Shown piece after piece: positions 45,139 to 59,100 of a stretch of DNA of 64,000 nt. The notes beneath the pieces were generated by a model. It worked only from the letters and a program-made list of their open reading frames with translations. It was not told where the DNA came from and searched no databases. Location: assembly GCA_963662175.1 (NCBI GenBank), contig OY759217.1, forward strand, positions 50,940,108 to 51,004,107, in the 5' to 3' direction. A program made the translations under genes and the position numbers. This DNA comes from Aradus depressus. Its lineage: Eukaryota; Arthropoda; Insecta; Hemiptera; Aradidae. Numbering within the stretch: the first letter of the stretch is position 1; each line of letters starts with the position of its first letter.

Positions 45139-46239
45139 GATAACTCTTGTATTAAATGAAATAGATAGTTAATGTTAAAAAGTGGAAAATTCAAATGTTT
45201 CCTTTCTTTTTACGTGTTATTATCCGATAGAGAAAATATTGAAACTGCCCATAATGTTTACTTCGATTTGTTAACGTATTTTTTCAAATTCTAGAAAACG
45301 AAAATGCAAAAAGGATGGTGTAAGTGCATTCATCCGTCCGTCTGTAACGCCTGAAACTTAGGACAGATGTGTGCTGTGCGGCTGTATTCGGGTTATACTT
45401 CTAGCTACAGGCCGTCTTCTCCACCGAGTACACAACCATTCTCTTGGTAGAATTAAATCAGCCCAGAGGCTATCTTCCCTTAAAACCGATATATCAATGA
45501 TATTTTGAACAAAACTCCAATGAAAGTCAGGCTGGTATCCAAGAGGTGGGACCGGGCTCTGTTTACCATGGCATGCCTACTCTTCTTTTAGTAGCGGATG
45601 GCCGGTTCCCGACAATAGGCTGGCTATGTTTTGGTTTGGAGAAAAAGGGAAAGCCCCCTCGGAGAAGCGAAGAGGGAGGGAGGGAGGGAGGAGCGAGAAG
45701 ACAGATGGAGAGGTTTGACAAACAGAGGGATGGAGCGAACTCTTGTCATGTCCCTGCTCGCCCTCTGCCCTCAACTTTTCTATCTAGGCCGTACTAGAGG
45801 AAGAAAACACATTCACCTCCATTCTCCTTACTGCACGCCATTATGCACATTTCCCATGTAGTTTGTTCGCGTCGGTACACCAGTTCTTGTACTTTCAGTA
45901 CCTTCTTACATTAGGTCAGAGTGAAACATCCACTTACACTCCTCACGTCACTCTTCAGATTCCATTTATGCCCACCATTTAGGGGATTTTCAACATAGTT
46001 TGTTAGCTTCGATGTACTAGTTCTTGTACTTTCTGAATCTTGTTGCAATTCGTTGTTCGATACTTGATATCAGGGCTAAATTTCAGATTCAGATGTCAGA
46101 CCCACTGCTCTTCAGCTAAAAAATAATCATAATTCGACCTGCGACATTGTGATTCGCAGACAATTTTTATCGTTTTATTCTACAAATTGTAACATTCTTT
46201 TGAAAGGGCAAACAACCCCTTTAAAGATTTATATCACTT
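45139..46239. other. spacer, nothing recognised
   Basis: Overlapping frames on both strands around 45546-45861 come from a purine-rich 'gagggagggagg' tract. No gene supported. Confidence 0.4.
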
Positions 46240-46870
46240 AAAGATCACTCTCTCCCCCTTCCTCTTCTCAAAATCGTTTCATACTGACATTACTACATAT
46301 ATGGAAGTAATGAACGGCGTCAGCGCTATTTTTTCTGTTTAATTGTACAACGTAATTCAGAGAGTGTCTTTCTTATACCCAGTAACGCCAGTATTATATG
46401 AAATATTTTGAGAAGGGTGAGGAAGAGCGTGGTTGTTAAAAGATAGTCTTGTAATGGCCACTTCATATATATTTTATTTTTTCATAAAAACCAATAATAA
46501 AAATTCTTTGTCTAAAAATATGTGTTCCAAAAATACATTTTTGGACGCTTTTCGGTCAACCTGCAAAAAATCTTATTTAAGTTTTCTCTACAACTTTTAC
46601 TTGCAAAAATTGTTGATTAGGTCAAAAATATAAGTGGTATCTTGTAAAATGTACCTAGGTCCTGAAAAGGGTCAAAGGGTCTCAATTTTCATCTGATTTT
46701 GGCCAAAATCTAATCAGACATAAATTAGCACATGTGACACACAGACAGAAATCATCGCGAAAATTGACAAAATATATTCAGGGGACCTTGACACTTTAAA
46801 ATGTCATGAAACCTCGATCTCGGATTTTCGCATGAATACAATATTTTCTTATACTATAGTAGGTATAAGA
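46240..46870 (-). repeat. family D copy
   Basis: 'gatcactctctccccctt' and a complementary 'gagaagggtgaggaagag' form a foldback. 46500-46860 matches the complement of 51340-51960 ('atcttgtaaaatgtacctag', 'ctgattttggccaaaatc'). Confidence 0.65.
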
Positions 46871-47261
46871 AAGTATGAAGGAATGTGATAAGAAATCAAA
46901 TTGAAGAAATACTTTGTATTATTTCTTTATTTTACTTTAATCTGTTCAAATTAAATTTTTCTTATAAATAAAATAAGATGAGTGAGTCTGTTGTAATTTG
47001 TGCCCAAGTTATATCATGTCTGATATCTTCAGTGGAAAAGGGCCAAATTCCGTTCCAGCATCAAAGCAGGTATTTCTTTTCGTCTTTAATGAGAAAAAAA
47101 AAGGACAAAGGGGGAACTTTGATGACGTTTCAAAAAAGTTGAGTTGAGCGGAGGAATGCTTTTTTGTAGCGTTGAAAAGGAGCGTTAAACGTTTTAAGAA
47201 AAAGTGTAACCTTTATAACAATAGTCCCTTTATAGACAGTCAAGAAACAAAAAAAAAAATC
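46871..47261. other. spacer, nothing recognised
   Basis: No supported feature. Confidence 0.4.
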
Positions 47262-48776
47262 GAATCACCGACAATATACCTTCTTCCCCAGAACAAATTA
47301 TTCAATTAACTTTTCGCTCCCCCTCCAAAACCAGTCTACCGTATATAATATTCAACAGTTCACATATATAGGACGGGGTCCTAAATGTTGTGTCGATAAA
47401 TGTATTACATCAGGTTTTTAAGTGGAGCACCCCTGATCCCCCCTTTCTTTCCGCCAATTCCGCTGAAAATTAGTGTCGTCTTTATGGAGTTTTGTACTCA
47501 TATATGAAATTTTGTGTCGATAAATTTCTTACATCGGCAGTTATTAGAGATTTTAAGTGGAGCACCCCTGATCCCCCCTTTCTTTCCGCCAATTCCGCTG
47601 AAAATTAGTGTCGTCTTTATGGAGTTTTGTACTCATATATGAAATTTTGTGTCGATAAATTTCTTACATCGGCAGTTATTAGAGATTTTAAGTGGAGCAC
47701 CCCTGACCCCCCTTTCTTTCCGCCAATTCCGCTGAAAATTAGTGTCGTCTTTATGGAGTTTTGTACTCATATATGAAATTTTGTGTCGATAAATTTCTTA
47801 CATCGGCAGTTATTAGAGTTTTTAATTGGAGCACCCCTGACCCCCCTTTCTTTCCGCCAATTCCGCTGAAAATTAGTGTCGTCTTTATGGGGTTTTGTAC
47901 TCATATATGAAATTTTGTGTCGATAAATTTCTTACATCGGCAGTTATTAGAGTTTTTAAGTGGAGCACCCCTGACCCCCCTTTCTTTCCGCCAATTCCGC
48001 TGAAAATTAGTGTCGTCTTTATGGGGTTTTGTACTCATATATGAAATTTTGTGTCGATAAATTTCTTACATCGGCAGTTATTAGAGTTTTTAAGTGGAGC
48101 ACCCCTGACCCCCCTTTCTTTCCGCCAATTCCGCTGAAAATTAGTGTCGTCTTTATGGGGTTTTGTACTCATATATGAAATTTTGTGTCGATAAATTTCT
48201 TACATCGGCAGTTATTAGAGTTTTTAAGTGGAGCACCCCTGACCCCCCTTTCTTTCCGCCAATTCCGCTGAAAATTAGTGTCGTCTTTATGGGGTTTTGT
48301 ACTCATATATGAAATTTTGTGTCGATAAATTTGTTACATCGGCAGTTATTAGAGTTTTTAAGTGGAGCACCCCTGACCCCCCTTTCTTTCCGCCAATTCC
48401 GCTGAAAATTAGTGTCGTCTTTATGGGGTTTTGTACTCATATATGAAATTTTGTGTCGATAAATTTGTTACATCGGCAGTTATTAGAGTTTTTAAGTGGA
48501 GCACCCCTGACCCCCCTTTCTTTCCGCCGATTCCGCTGAAAATTAGTGTCGTCTTTATGGGGTTTTGTACTCATATATGAAATTTTGTGTCATTACAACG
48601 TCAGTTTTTACAGTTAAGCTTCTTCCCAAATCCCTTTTCCTCTTTGACCGATTTGGCTAAAATCGATAATTCTCTTTTTCCTATTTGGAATCTGGAGGTC
48701 GAGAAATATGGATACTTCGCAGCAAATTTTTGACCTATTGCAAAACTTCCCCTATACAATAGCTGGTGAAGTAAAG
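47262..48776 (-). mobile_element. family B copy expanded by an internal array
   Basis: Begins with the complement of the family 3' end ('gaatcaccgacaatatacc', 'cttccccagaacaaatta') and ends with the complement of the 5' end ('caaaacttcccctatacaat'). The usual copy is about 530 bp; this one is 1.5 kb because of the array at 47390-48593. Confidence 0.88.
47390..48593 (-). repeat. 134-bp tandem array, nine units, within family B
   Basis: 'gtgtcgataaat' recurs at 47390, 47514, 47649, 47783, 47917, 48051, 48185, 48319 and 48453, with a last partial at 48587. Units are almost identical. The first is shorter and more diverged, as expected at an array edge. Confidence 0.97.
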
Positions 48777-49057
48777 AAATCCTGTATTTTTGGGTGCGTT
48801 TCTGAATACGATAACTCCTGATAGAATGAACATGGTATCATGTCTAAATTTCTAAACCAAAATATCAAACGACAAAATATCTCAGCCAGTATCTAACTTA
48901 AAAATATCTAAAACTTAAATATATTCTGTAATATCGACTTAATAATATTGGTCGTTAAAATAATTATCATTAGTTCGAAATGGAATGTTTATGCCTCGTT
49001 TAATATAGTAATTATATTAATTAATATGAATATATATTAATATTATTATATTAATAT

Positions 49058-49391
49058 AAATCATCACAAGACTAAGACTTGGACATAAGAAACTGACACA
49101 TTCCTAGTTACTTCTTGGACTTGAACAGCCGACATGCTCCTGCAACCAAAACTACACAGAGCTCACAGTACAACGTATACTGACTGACTGCACAAACTAT
49201 ACCACATTAAGAAACAAATACAAACTACCGACTGACATGAAAAACCTACTTAAAACACCCAACGACGAATACAACGGAATCATCCAGTTCCTTCAAGACG
49301 CAAGATTCTACGAGGACACATAGAAGCAATAGTCGTCGCTAATGACCCTGGAGTCAATGCGACGTTAAATAAAAACTAAGAAAAAAAAAAT
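49058..49391 (+). pseudogene. non-LTR retrotransposon 3' end with poly-A tail, one premature stop
   Basis: One frame reads ITRLRLGHKKLTHS, a TAG, then LLLGLEQPTCSCNQNYTELT, VQRILTDCTNYTTLRNKYKL, a helical NGIIQFLQDARFYEDT and a stop, with only the single internal TAG. LTRLRLGH plus a CxC...C zinc-like loop is the common C-terminus of Jockey/I/R1-type elements. A 3' UTR of about 50 bases and an A run follow. 5'-truncated near 49058. Confidence 0.75.
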
Positions 49392-49394
49392 ATA

Positions 49395-50869
49395 TACCGG
49401 GTGATTCATTTAACCTGAAAAACAAGAATAAATCGAAAAATAAGCTTTATCGAAAAAAATTGTTCAAACAAAAGTTGCAGGGTTTAAAGGGAGACATATA
49501 ATGGTAATACGAAATTTAACCTCGAGTGGCGTTTTCAGGGTTAAATCAAGAGCAACTTCGATTTTTTCAATGGAAACCCATAGTTTTAATTGCATACATG
49601 TATTGCATGGCGTGCGTAATGGTAAAGTTTTGCCCCTCGAATATGTTTTAGCTCCTAATTATTTTGAAAGCTAAAATTATCTCGTTTGTACACAAAGGTC
49701 CTTAAGAAATTAAAAGAGTTGGAGGCTGATCTGAAGCCACAGACATGATAACAAACATTTATTTCTGCATTCAAAGTGTGTTTTGAGAACCTGGACTGCT
49801 TCACTAAAAGGACCGACGGGAGGGTCAACATTTTATTTCTTCGGATACATTAACTGTATTTACTCTGTAAACTGCAATTTTGTATTGTGCATTTTAAATC
49901 CTAGTGTTTAATTTTTTTTATTTTTTCAAATTTTTTACCGAGTGTTCTGAAATTTCCTACTGCGCCTTATTAACCGAGTTATTGGATTAACTTACTAGGT
50001 AATACATTTTTATTGGGTTAATATTTTATTTACAGTGTTGCATTTTACTCTGCGTACGCTAGGATCCTGCTAATATTAAATTATAATAATGTATTATAAC
50101 ATTCCTTATTTTTTTTATTCAATATAAATTTGCCAGTTATAACAATTATTTGACGTTTGTTTATTTTGTAGTTAGGAATTTTGCCGTTTGATATTTTGGA
50201 TTTGATCTTAGAACATGGAGCCAATGAACATACCTAAACGAAATTTTGTATGTGAGAGTTGTCCCAGAATAAGACATATATTGATTTTCAGCGAGATGAT
50301 TTCTACTATAAAGTTATGTGAATATATTATTTATAAGGTTATTATATTATATACTACCCAAGAATTCCAGGAAATAGCTAAGGTGTCCAGTGAGCAGAAG
50401 GTCCGGGTATGGTTTACACCGACCTGGGTTTATGCGGCTAGGTACAGTAAACCAGAGGTTATACAGCCTCCTATACAAGTTTTATTAAGCTAATCCTCCA
50501 TCTTTGGGATCGTTTGAAACCAGCATACATCACGCTGTATACCATATTCAGAGAGGGAGCTGGTAAATGTTTTGCAGGGGGCTCCCCCTTGGATAAAATT
50601 TTTTTATGTGTCTGAAAAAACAAAAAAAAAAAAAAAAAAAAGGTTTTGTATTCTTGTAAAGCGAATTCATGTAGAGAACCAAATTCATGTATGTTTGGGG
50701 GTATTCCTGAGATGGGATTCATAATTCATGTAGTCAGAGACGAGGTGGCTTCCCCATGTGTTATTTTGACGGGATTTCGGCATATGTCTCTTCTCATATG
50801 ATGTTACCCCATTGAAAATGTATGATTCTGTTTAGACCTGAAAATCTGAATTTGTGACTTGCTATAATA
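49395..50869. other. unassigned; possible transposon end at left
   Basis: 'ataccgggtgattcatttaa' at about 49395 looks like the terminal repeat of a TA-target DNA transposon, but no matching opposite end was found. A 92-codon frame at 50215-50493 contains family B words ('tattgattttcagcgagat'), so it is not called as a gene. Confidence 0.35.
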
Positions 50870-51160
50870 CAGTGTTCATGTTTCTTTCTGCTAAAACTAA
50901 AAATAATCTATGTTATGTGGCCATGACAGGGCTTTCTTATACCAACCACGTTTTCAACAAATCACTCTCTATTCCTTTCCCCCTCTCAAATTGGCATTAC
51001 TGCATACATATGAAAGTAAAGTTGGCCTCAGCAGTTTTATGTTTTGGCGTCTGCGGTTTTGTTGTACAGCGTCATAGTGAGAGAGACTTTCTTATTCTCA
51101 AAATTGGTTGCTATGCGTTACATTTAAACATTATTCAGGGATTGAAAATTTAATAAGAAA
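50870..51160. repeat. family D foldback copy
   Basis: 'tatgtggccatgacagggct' and 'ataccaaccacgttttcaac' match 52240-52300. The complementary 'gagagagactttcttattc' lies at about 51078. Confidence 0.6.
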
Positions 51161-51361
51161 CATTTTGGGTAGGAAACAATTATTCGATAGGACTAATCCT
51201 CATCGCGTAAATCTAGCATACGAATAAATAAAGAGTTTTTTTTGGCATGGATCTTACGAATACAGCGACCTAATGAATACAACTGTTTATTTCTTTACTT
51301 TCTTATTCTATAGTACGATATAAGAATGTACTCTAATCGTGCTAAAATCCGAGAGCCTTCT

Positions 51362-52053
51362 AACGTATAAACGATTATAAACGAACTTGGAAATTCGGAA
51401 TGAAGACGTCAGACGTGCTAACTAAGATCTGATTAAATGTTGGCCAAAATCAGAGGTAAATTAAAACTTCTTTACTTCAGGACCTAAGTACATTTTACAA
51501 GATAACCCTTATATATATGATCTAATCAAAACTTTCTTGAAATAAAGGTTGTAGGGAACTAAAACACACATTTCTGTCCTGAAATGTCGTTTTGAAACAT
51601 TTATTTTTAGACGATTCCTTGATTTACCCGAAAATAGTTAGCCCTATCGTAAAAGTGGTTCTTACCAAAAATTGCTATCAAATTTCCAATCGTTCATTTT
51701 TCCTTAGAACGTATAAACGATTATAAACGAACTTGGAAATTCGGAATGAAGACGTCAGACGTGCTAACTAAGATCTGATTAAATGTTGGCCAAAATCAGA
51801 GGTAAATTAAAACTTCTTTACTTCAGGACCTAAGTACATTTTACAAGATAACCCTTATATATATGATCTAATCAAAACTTTCTTGAAATAAAGGTTGTAG
51901 GGAACTAAAACACACATTTCTGTCCTGAAATGTCGTTTTGAAACATTTATTTTTAGACGATTCCTTGATTTACCCGAAAATAGTTAGCCCTATCGTAAAA
52001 GTGGTTCTTACCAAAAATTGCTATCAAATTTCCAATCGTTCATTTTTCCTTAG
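51362..52053. repeat. perfect 346-bp tandem duplication within family D
   Basis: 'aacgtataaacgattataaa' starts at 51362 and again at 51708. The two 346-bp units appear identical base for base. Either a very recent duplication or an assembly duplication. Confidence 0.93.
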
Positions 52054-52234
52054 AATTGAAATAGGACCAATATGACTAAAGTTATAGCGCCCCAAAGAAT
52101 GGAAAATAAACTTTCGTATGGAATATTTCAAAATAATGATTAAATTGTGTCTAATAACAACGAATTCTAAAAGTATTTGTTTATTATTGATAGTTTTTTT
52201 CTTTTAATTAAAAAGAATAAAAATAAAGAAAAAA

Positions 52235-52490
52235 TAAAATATATGTGATGTGGCCACCACAGAACTTTCTTATACCAACCACCTTTGTACAGATCACTCT
52301 CCATTTTCCTCCCCCTCTCAAATTCTTTTCATGCTGGCGTTACCGATATATAGTACAAACCTCTTATGCTGTACAAATACTTTCAAATATCCAATAACCC
52401 AGAGAAGGGGGGGAGCAAGAGTGATCTGTACAAAGGTGGTTGGTATAATAAAAATCCTAAGTTGGCCACATCACATTTTTCTACTTATCT
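52235..52490. mobile_element. family D foldback MITE
   Basis: The left arm 'atgtgatgtggccaccacag', 'ttataccaaccacctttgta' and 'cagatcactctcc' is complemented by the right arm 'gagtgatctgtacaaaggtg' and 'gttggtataa', with 'ggccacatcacat' at the end. Confidence 0.85.
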
Positions 52491-52789
52491 ATTTTCAAAA
52501 ATATTTTATTTTTCCCATCATTGGCGTAAAAAATGGTTCAATAATAATAATAATAATACATTTATTTCCGTTAAACCAATACATGGTAATAGGATACGAC
52601 AAAAGAATTTATACGTTAAGATAGCTTATAAATTAGAATTATAACTACTTGAGTCTAACACACGTATGATTAGTAATAACAAAACTATTAAAAAAAGTAA
52701 AATGAAATTAATAAAAACTGTATAAATAAATACTTTTAATACATAGATACATTTATAATAAGTAAACACATTTTTCAATTTAATAAAAA

Positions 52790-53704
<915 letters not shown>

Positions 53705-53899
53705 AGGTATGTATTTATTAAATATATATTTTTTTTTGTTAACCTAATTTTTTATATTCTTATTCTTATTATTGTATTACTAGCAGTAATACTTTGACTT
53801 TTCTCCCAATATCTCCTATAAGGCTATTCAGTTCCTCGACAGTGATGTTATAATTTGTAATTATTCATACGGAATTCAACTGTAGTAACGCTAGTAATT

Positions 53900-55015
53900 T
53901 TTTAGGATCCCTGGGCACCACAGCTAGTATGCGCCTTTCAACTGCGGAAACGACAGCTAGTGAATACTTAGCATCGCTGGACGTCCTAGCCAGTGCGTAC
54001 ATAAGAACGTTTTGACCACAGCTAGTATGTACCTTGCAACGCTGGGCACCACAGCTAGTACGTAGTTAGGAACGCTGGGCACCACAGGTAGTATATGCCT
54101 TGCAACGGCGGACCCCACCGCTAGTACCTAGCTAGAAACGCTGGGCATCACAGCTAGTATGTGCCTTGCGACGGTGGACCCCACAGCAGGTACGTAGTTA
54201 GGAACGCTGGTCACCACAGCTAGTATGAGCCTCTCAACAGCGGACCCCACATCTAGTACGAAATTAGGAACGCTGGGCATCACAGCTAGTAAGTGCCTTG
54301 CAACAGCGGACCCCACAGATAGTACGTAGTTAGAAACGCTCAGCATCACAGCTAGTATGTGTTCTGCAACGGCGGACCCCACCGCTAGTACCTAATTAGA
54401 AACGCTGGGCATCACCGCTAGTATGTTTTTGCAACGGCGGACCCCACAGCTAGTACGTAGTTAGAAACGCTCAGCATCACAGCTAGTATGTGTTCTGCAA
54501 TGGCGGACCCCACCGCTAGTACGAAATTAGGAACGCTGGGCATCACCGCTAGTATGTTTTTGCAACGGCGGACCCCACAGCTAGTACGTTTTTAGGAACG
54601 CTGGGCCCTACAGCTAGTAGGTGCCTTGCAACTGCGGAGCCCACAGATAGTACGTAGTTAGACCCACAGGGCATCACAGCTAGTATGTGCCTCGCAACAG
54701 CGGACCCCACAGCTAGTACGTTTTTAGGAACGCTGGGCCCTACAGCTATTAAGTGCTTTGCAACAGCGGACCCCACAGTTAGTATGTAGTTAGAACCACT
54801 GGGCATCACAGCTAGTATGTGTTTTGCAACGGCGGACCCCACAGCTAGTACGTAGTTAGAAACGCTCAGCATCACAGCCAGTATGTGTTCTGCAACGGCG
54901 GACCCCACCGCTAGTACCTAGTTAGAAACGCTGGGCCTCACAGCTAGTATGTTTTTGTAACGGCGGACCCCACAGCTAGTACGTAGTTAGAACCACTGGG
55001 CATCACAGCTAGTGT
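53900..55015 (-). repeat. 66-bp tandem array (two 33-bp halves) in the Helitron-like element
   Basis: 'accccacagctagtacgtag' alternates with 'gggcatcacagctagtatgt' on the + strand. The 66-bp unit equals 22 codons, and stretches of 84 and 119 codons stay open on the sense (-) strand, giving VGSAVARHLLAVMPSVPN-like repeats. More diverged than the array at 62100-63594. Confidence 0.92.
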
Positions 55016-55019
55016 ATTT

Positions 55020-58000
55020 TTCTATTTGGCCATCAATAATAGTACATGTGAAATTCCATGACAATCCGATCATCCGTTAATGACCTATCACTATCTTCAA
55101 ATTTAGGCCTACCCCCATACCCCCCCTCCCGTTCACAATTTTTTGACGTCACACCCTATTTTTCTATTTGGCCTTTATGAATACTACATGTGAAATTTCG
55201 TGACAATCCGATCATCCGTTAATGACATCACTATACTTATACTTAGGCCCCCATCAACCCACCCTCCCGTTCAAAATTTTGTGACATATACACCCTATAT
55301 TTCTATTTGGCTTTTAAGAATACTACATGTGAAAATCCATGACAATACGACCAACCGTTATTGAGCTAGCACTATATTTATACTTAGGCCCCCCCGCCAC
55401 TACCCCCCCTCCCGTACAAAATTTTGAGCCGTCACACCGCCTATTTTTCTATTTGACTTTCAGAAATACTACATGTGAAATTTCGTGACAATCTGAACAA
55501 CCGTTAATGAGCCAGCACTATATTTATACTTAGGCCTATCCCCACAACCTCCCCTCCCGTTCAAAACTTTGGGTCGCCACACATCTTATATTTCTATTTG
55601 GATTTTAATAATACTACATGTGAAATTTTGTGACAATCCGACCAATCTTTGAAGAGTTAGCACTATATTTATACTTAGGCCCCCCCACAACCCCCCTCCC
55701 GTTCAAAACTTTGGGACGCCACACACTTTTTTTTCATATTTGGCTTTTAAAAATACTACATGTGAAATTTCATGACGATTCGCCCATTAGCTAATGAGTT
55801 AGCTCTATATTTATACTTAGGCCCCCCCACAACCGCCCCCTCCCGTTCAAAACTTTGGGACGCCACACAACTTATTTTTCTACTTGGCCTTCAGGAATAC
55901 TCCATGTGAAATTTCGTGACAATCCGACCAATCTTTGAAGAGTTAGCTCTATATTTATACTTATGCCCCCCCCCCCACAACCCCCCCTCCCGTTCAAAAC
56001 TTTGGGACGCCATACAACTTATTTTTCTATTTGGCCTTCAGGAATACTCCATGTGAAATTTCGTGACAATCCGACCAACCGTTAAAGAGTTAGCTCTATA
56101 TTTATACTTAGGCCCCCCCACAACCCCCCCTCCCGTTCAAAACTTTGGGACGCCACACACCTTTTTTTCTTATTTGGCTTTTAAAAATACTACGTGAAAT
56201 TTCATGACGATTCGCCCATTAGTTAATGAGTTAGCTCTATATTTATACTTAGGCCCCCCCACAACCCCCCCTCCCGTTCAAAACTATTGGGACGCCACAC
56301 AACTTATTTTTCTATTTGGCCTTCAGGAATACTCCATGTGAAATTTCGTGACAATCCGACCAACCGTTAAAGAATTAGCTCTATATTTATACTTAGGCCC
56401 CCCAACAACCCCCCCTCCCGTTCAAAACTTTGGGACGCCACACACCTTTTTTTCTTATTTGGCTTTTAAAAATACTACGTGAAATTTCATGACGATTCGC
56501 CCATTAGTTAATGAGTTAGCTCTATATTTATACTTAGGCCCCCCCACAACCCCCCCTCCCGTTCAAAACTTTGGGACGCCACACACGTTTTTTTCCTGTT
56601 TGGCTTTTAAAAAGATTACGTGTGAAATTTCATGACAATTCGACCATTAGTTAATGTGTTAGCACTATTTATATACTTAGGCCCCCCTTACAACCCCCCC
56701 TCCCGATCAAAACTTTGGGACGCCACACACCTTTTTTTCCTATTTGGCTTTTAAAAATACTACATGTGAAATTTCATGACGATTCGCCCATTAGTTAATG
56801 AGTTAGCTCTATATTTATACTTATACGGTATGTATGTATGTATGTATGTAAGTTTGTTCCAGCATCACGCCCAAACCGCTGGACGGATTTTTATGAAACT
56901 TCCCATGTAGCATTCTTTTGAGCCCGATTGAATAATAGGCTATGTGGCGTCCCAAAATTTTGATCGGGAGGGGGGGTTGTAAGGGGGGCCTAAGTATATA
57001 AATAGTGCTAACTCATCAACTAATGGTCAAATTGTCATGAAATTTCACACGTAGTCTTTTTAAAAGCCTAACAGGAAAAAAAGGAGCCGTCACACTGCCT
57101 ATTTTTCTATTTGACTTTCAGAAATACTACATGTGAAATTTCGTGACAATCTGAACAACCGTTAATGAGCCAGCACTATATTTATACTTAGGCCTATCCC
57201 CACAACCTCCCCTCCCGTTCAAAACTTTGGGTCGCCACACATCTTATATTTCTATTTGGATTTTAAAAATACTACATGTGAAATTTTGTGACAATCCGAC
57301 CAATCTTTGAAGAGTTAGCACTATATTTATACTTAGGCCCCCCCCACAACCCCCCTCCCGTTCAAAACTTTGGGACGCCACACACTTTTTTTTCCTATTT
57401 GGCTTTTAAAAATACTACATGTGAAATTTCATGACGATTCGCCCATTAGCTAATGAGTTAGCTCTATATTTATACTTAGGCCCCCCCACAACCCCCCCCC
57501 TCCCGTTCAAAACTTTGGGACGCCACACAACTTATTTTTCTACTTGGCCTTCAGGAATACTCCATGTGAAATTTCGTGACAATCCGACCAATCTTTGAAG
57601 AGTTAGCTCTATATTTATACTTAGGCCTCCCCACAACCCCCCCTCCCGTTCAAAACTTTGGGACGCCACACAACTTATTTTTCTACTTGGCCTTCAGGAA
57701 TACTCCATGTGAAATTTCGTGACAATCCGACCAATCTTTGAAGAGTTAGCTCTATATTTATACTTAGGCCCCCCCACAACCCCCCCTCCCGTTCAAAACT
57801 TTGGGACGCCACACACCTTTTTTTCTTATTTGGCTTTTAAAAATACTACGTGAAATTTCATGACGATTCGCCCATTAGTTAATGAGTTAGCTCTATATTT
57901 ATACTTAGGCCCCCCCACAACCCCCCCTCCCGTTCAAAACTTTGGGACGCCACACACCTTTTTTTCTTATTTGGCGTTTAAAAATACTACGTGAAATTTC

Positions 58001-58970
58001 ATGACGATTCGCCCATTAGTTAATGAGTTAGCTCTATATTTATACTTAGGCCCCCCCACAACCCCCCCTCCCGTTCAAAACTTTGGGACGCCACACACCT
58101 TTTTTTCTTATTTGGCTTTTAAAAATACTACGTGAAATTTCATGACGATTCGCCCATTAGTTAATGAGTTAGCTCTATATTTATACTTAGGCCCCCCCAC
58201 AACCCCCCCTCCCGTTCAAAACTTTGGGACGCCACACAACTTATTTTTCTATTTGGCCTTCAGGAATACTCCATGTGAAATTTCGTGACAATCCGACCAA
58301 CCGTTAAAGAATTAGCTCTATATTTATACTTAGGCCCCCCCACAACCCCCCCTCCCGTTCAAAACTTTGGGACGCCCCACACTTTTTTTTCCTATTTGGC
58401 TTTTAAAAATACTACGTGAAATTTCATGACGATTCGCCCATTAGTTAATGAGTTAGCTCTATATTTATACTTAGGTCCCCCCACAACCCCCCCTCCCGTT
58501 CAAAACTTTGGGACGCCACACACGTTTTTTTCCTGTTTGGCTTTTAAAAAGATTACGTGTGAAATTTCATGACAATTCGACCATTAGTTAATGTGTTAGC
58601 ACTATTTATATACTTAGGCCCCCCTTACAACCCCCCCTCCCGATCAAAACTTTGGGACGCCACACACCTTTTTTTCCTATTTGGCTTTTAAAAATACTAC
58701 ATGTGAAATTTCATGACGATTCGCCCATTAGTTAATGAGTTAGCTCTATATTTATACTTAGGCCCCCCCACAACCCCCCCTCCCGTTCAAAACTTTGGGA
58801 CGCCACACACCTTTTTTTCCTGTTAGGCTTTTAAAAAGACTACGTGTGAAATTTCATGACAATTTGACCATTAGTTGATGAGTTAGCACTATTTATATAC
58901 TTAGGCCCCCCCTACAACCCCCCCTCCCGATCAAAATTTTGGGACGCCACATAGCCTATTATTCAATCGG
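55020..58970 (-). repeat. tandem array of about 140-bp units in the Helitron-like element
   Basis: About 28 units share 'gtgaaatttcatgacgattc', 'gagttagctctatatttata', 'cttaggccccccc' and 'ttcaaaactttgggacgcca'. The period is 140-141 bp where measured (57903, 58044, 58184). Two unit types (with 'catgtgaaatttcgtgac' or 'acgtgaaatttcatgac') are interspersed. Confidence 0.95.
56827..57088 (+). repeat. inverted 5'-end segment inside the Helitron array
   Basis: The TATG microsatellite, 'gttccagcatcacgcccaaa' and 'ccgctggacggatttttatg', and one array unit appear in + orientation. This is the complement of 58800-59090, making a roughly 270-bp inverted repeat with a 1.7-kb spacer. The array resumes in its normal orientation at both sides. 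Confidence 0.9.
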
Positions 58971-59040
58971 GCTCAAAAGAATGCTACATGGGAAGTTTCA
59001 TAAAAATCCGTCCAGCGGTTTGGGCGTGATGCTGGAACAA

Positions 59041-59042
59041 AC

Positions 59043-59073
<31 letters not shown>

Positions 59074-59100
59074 CAAACATACATACATACAAACAAACAA
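59041..59100. repeat. (TACA)n microsatellite
   Basis: Tetranucleotide run near the 5' end of the Helitron-like element. Its inverted partner is at about 56829-56853. Confidence 0.95.

Noticed and set aside
47390..48593. CRISPR-like regular spacing
   Set aside because: Units are wholly identical, with no unique spacers; this is a eukaryotic tandem array.
50215..50493. 92-codon frame starting at an ATG
   Set aside because: It contains words of family B, has no recognisable domain, and shows no splice or promoter context.
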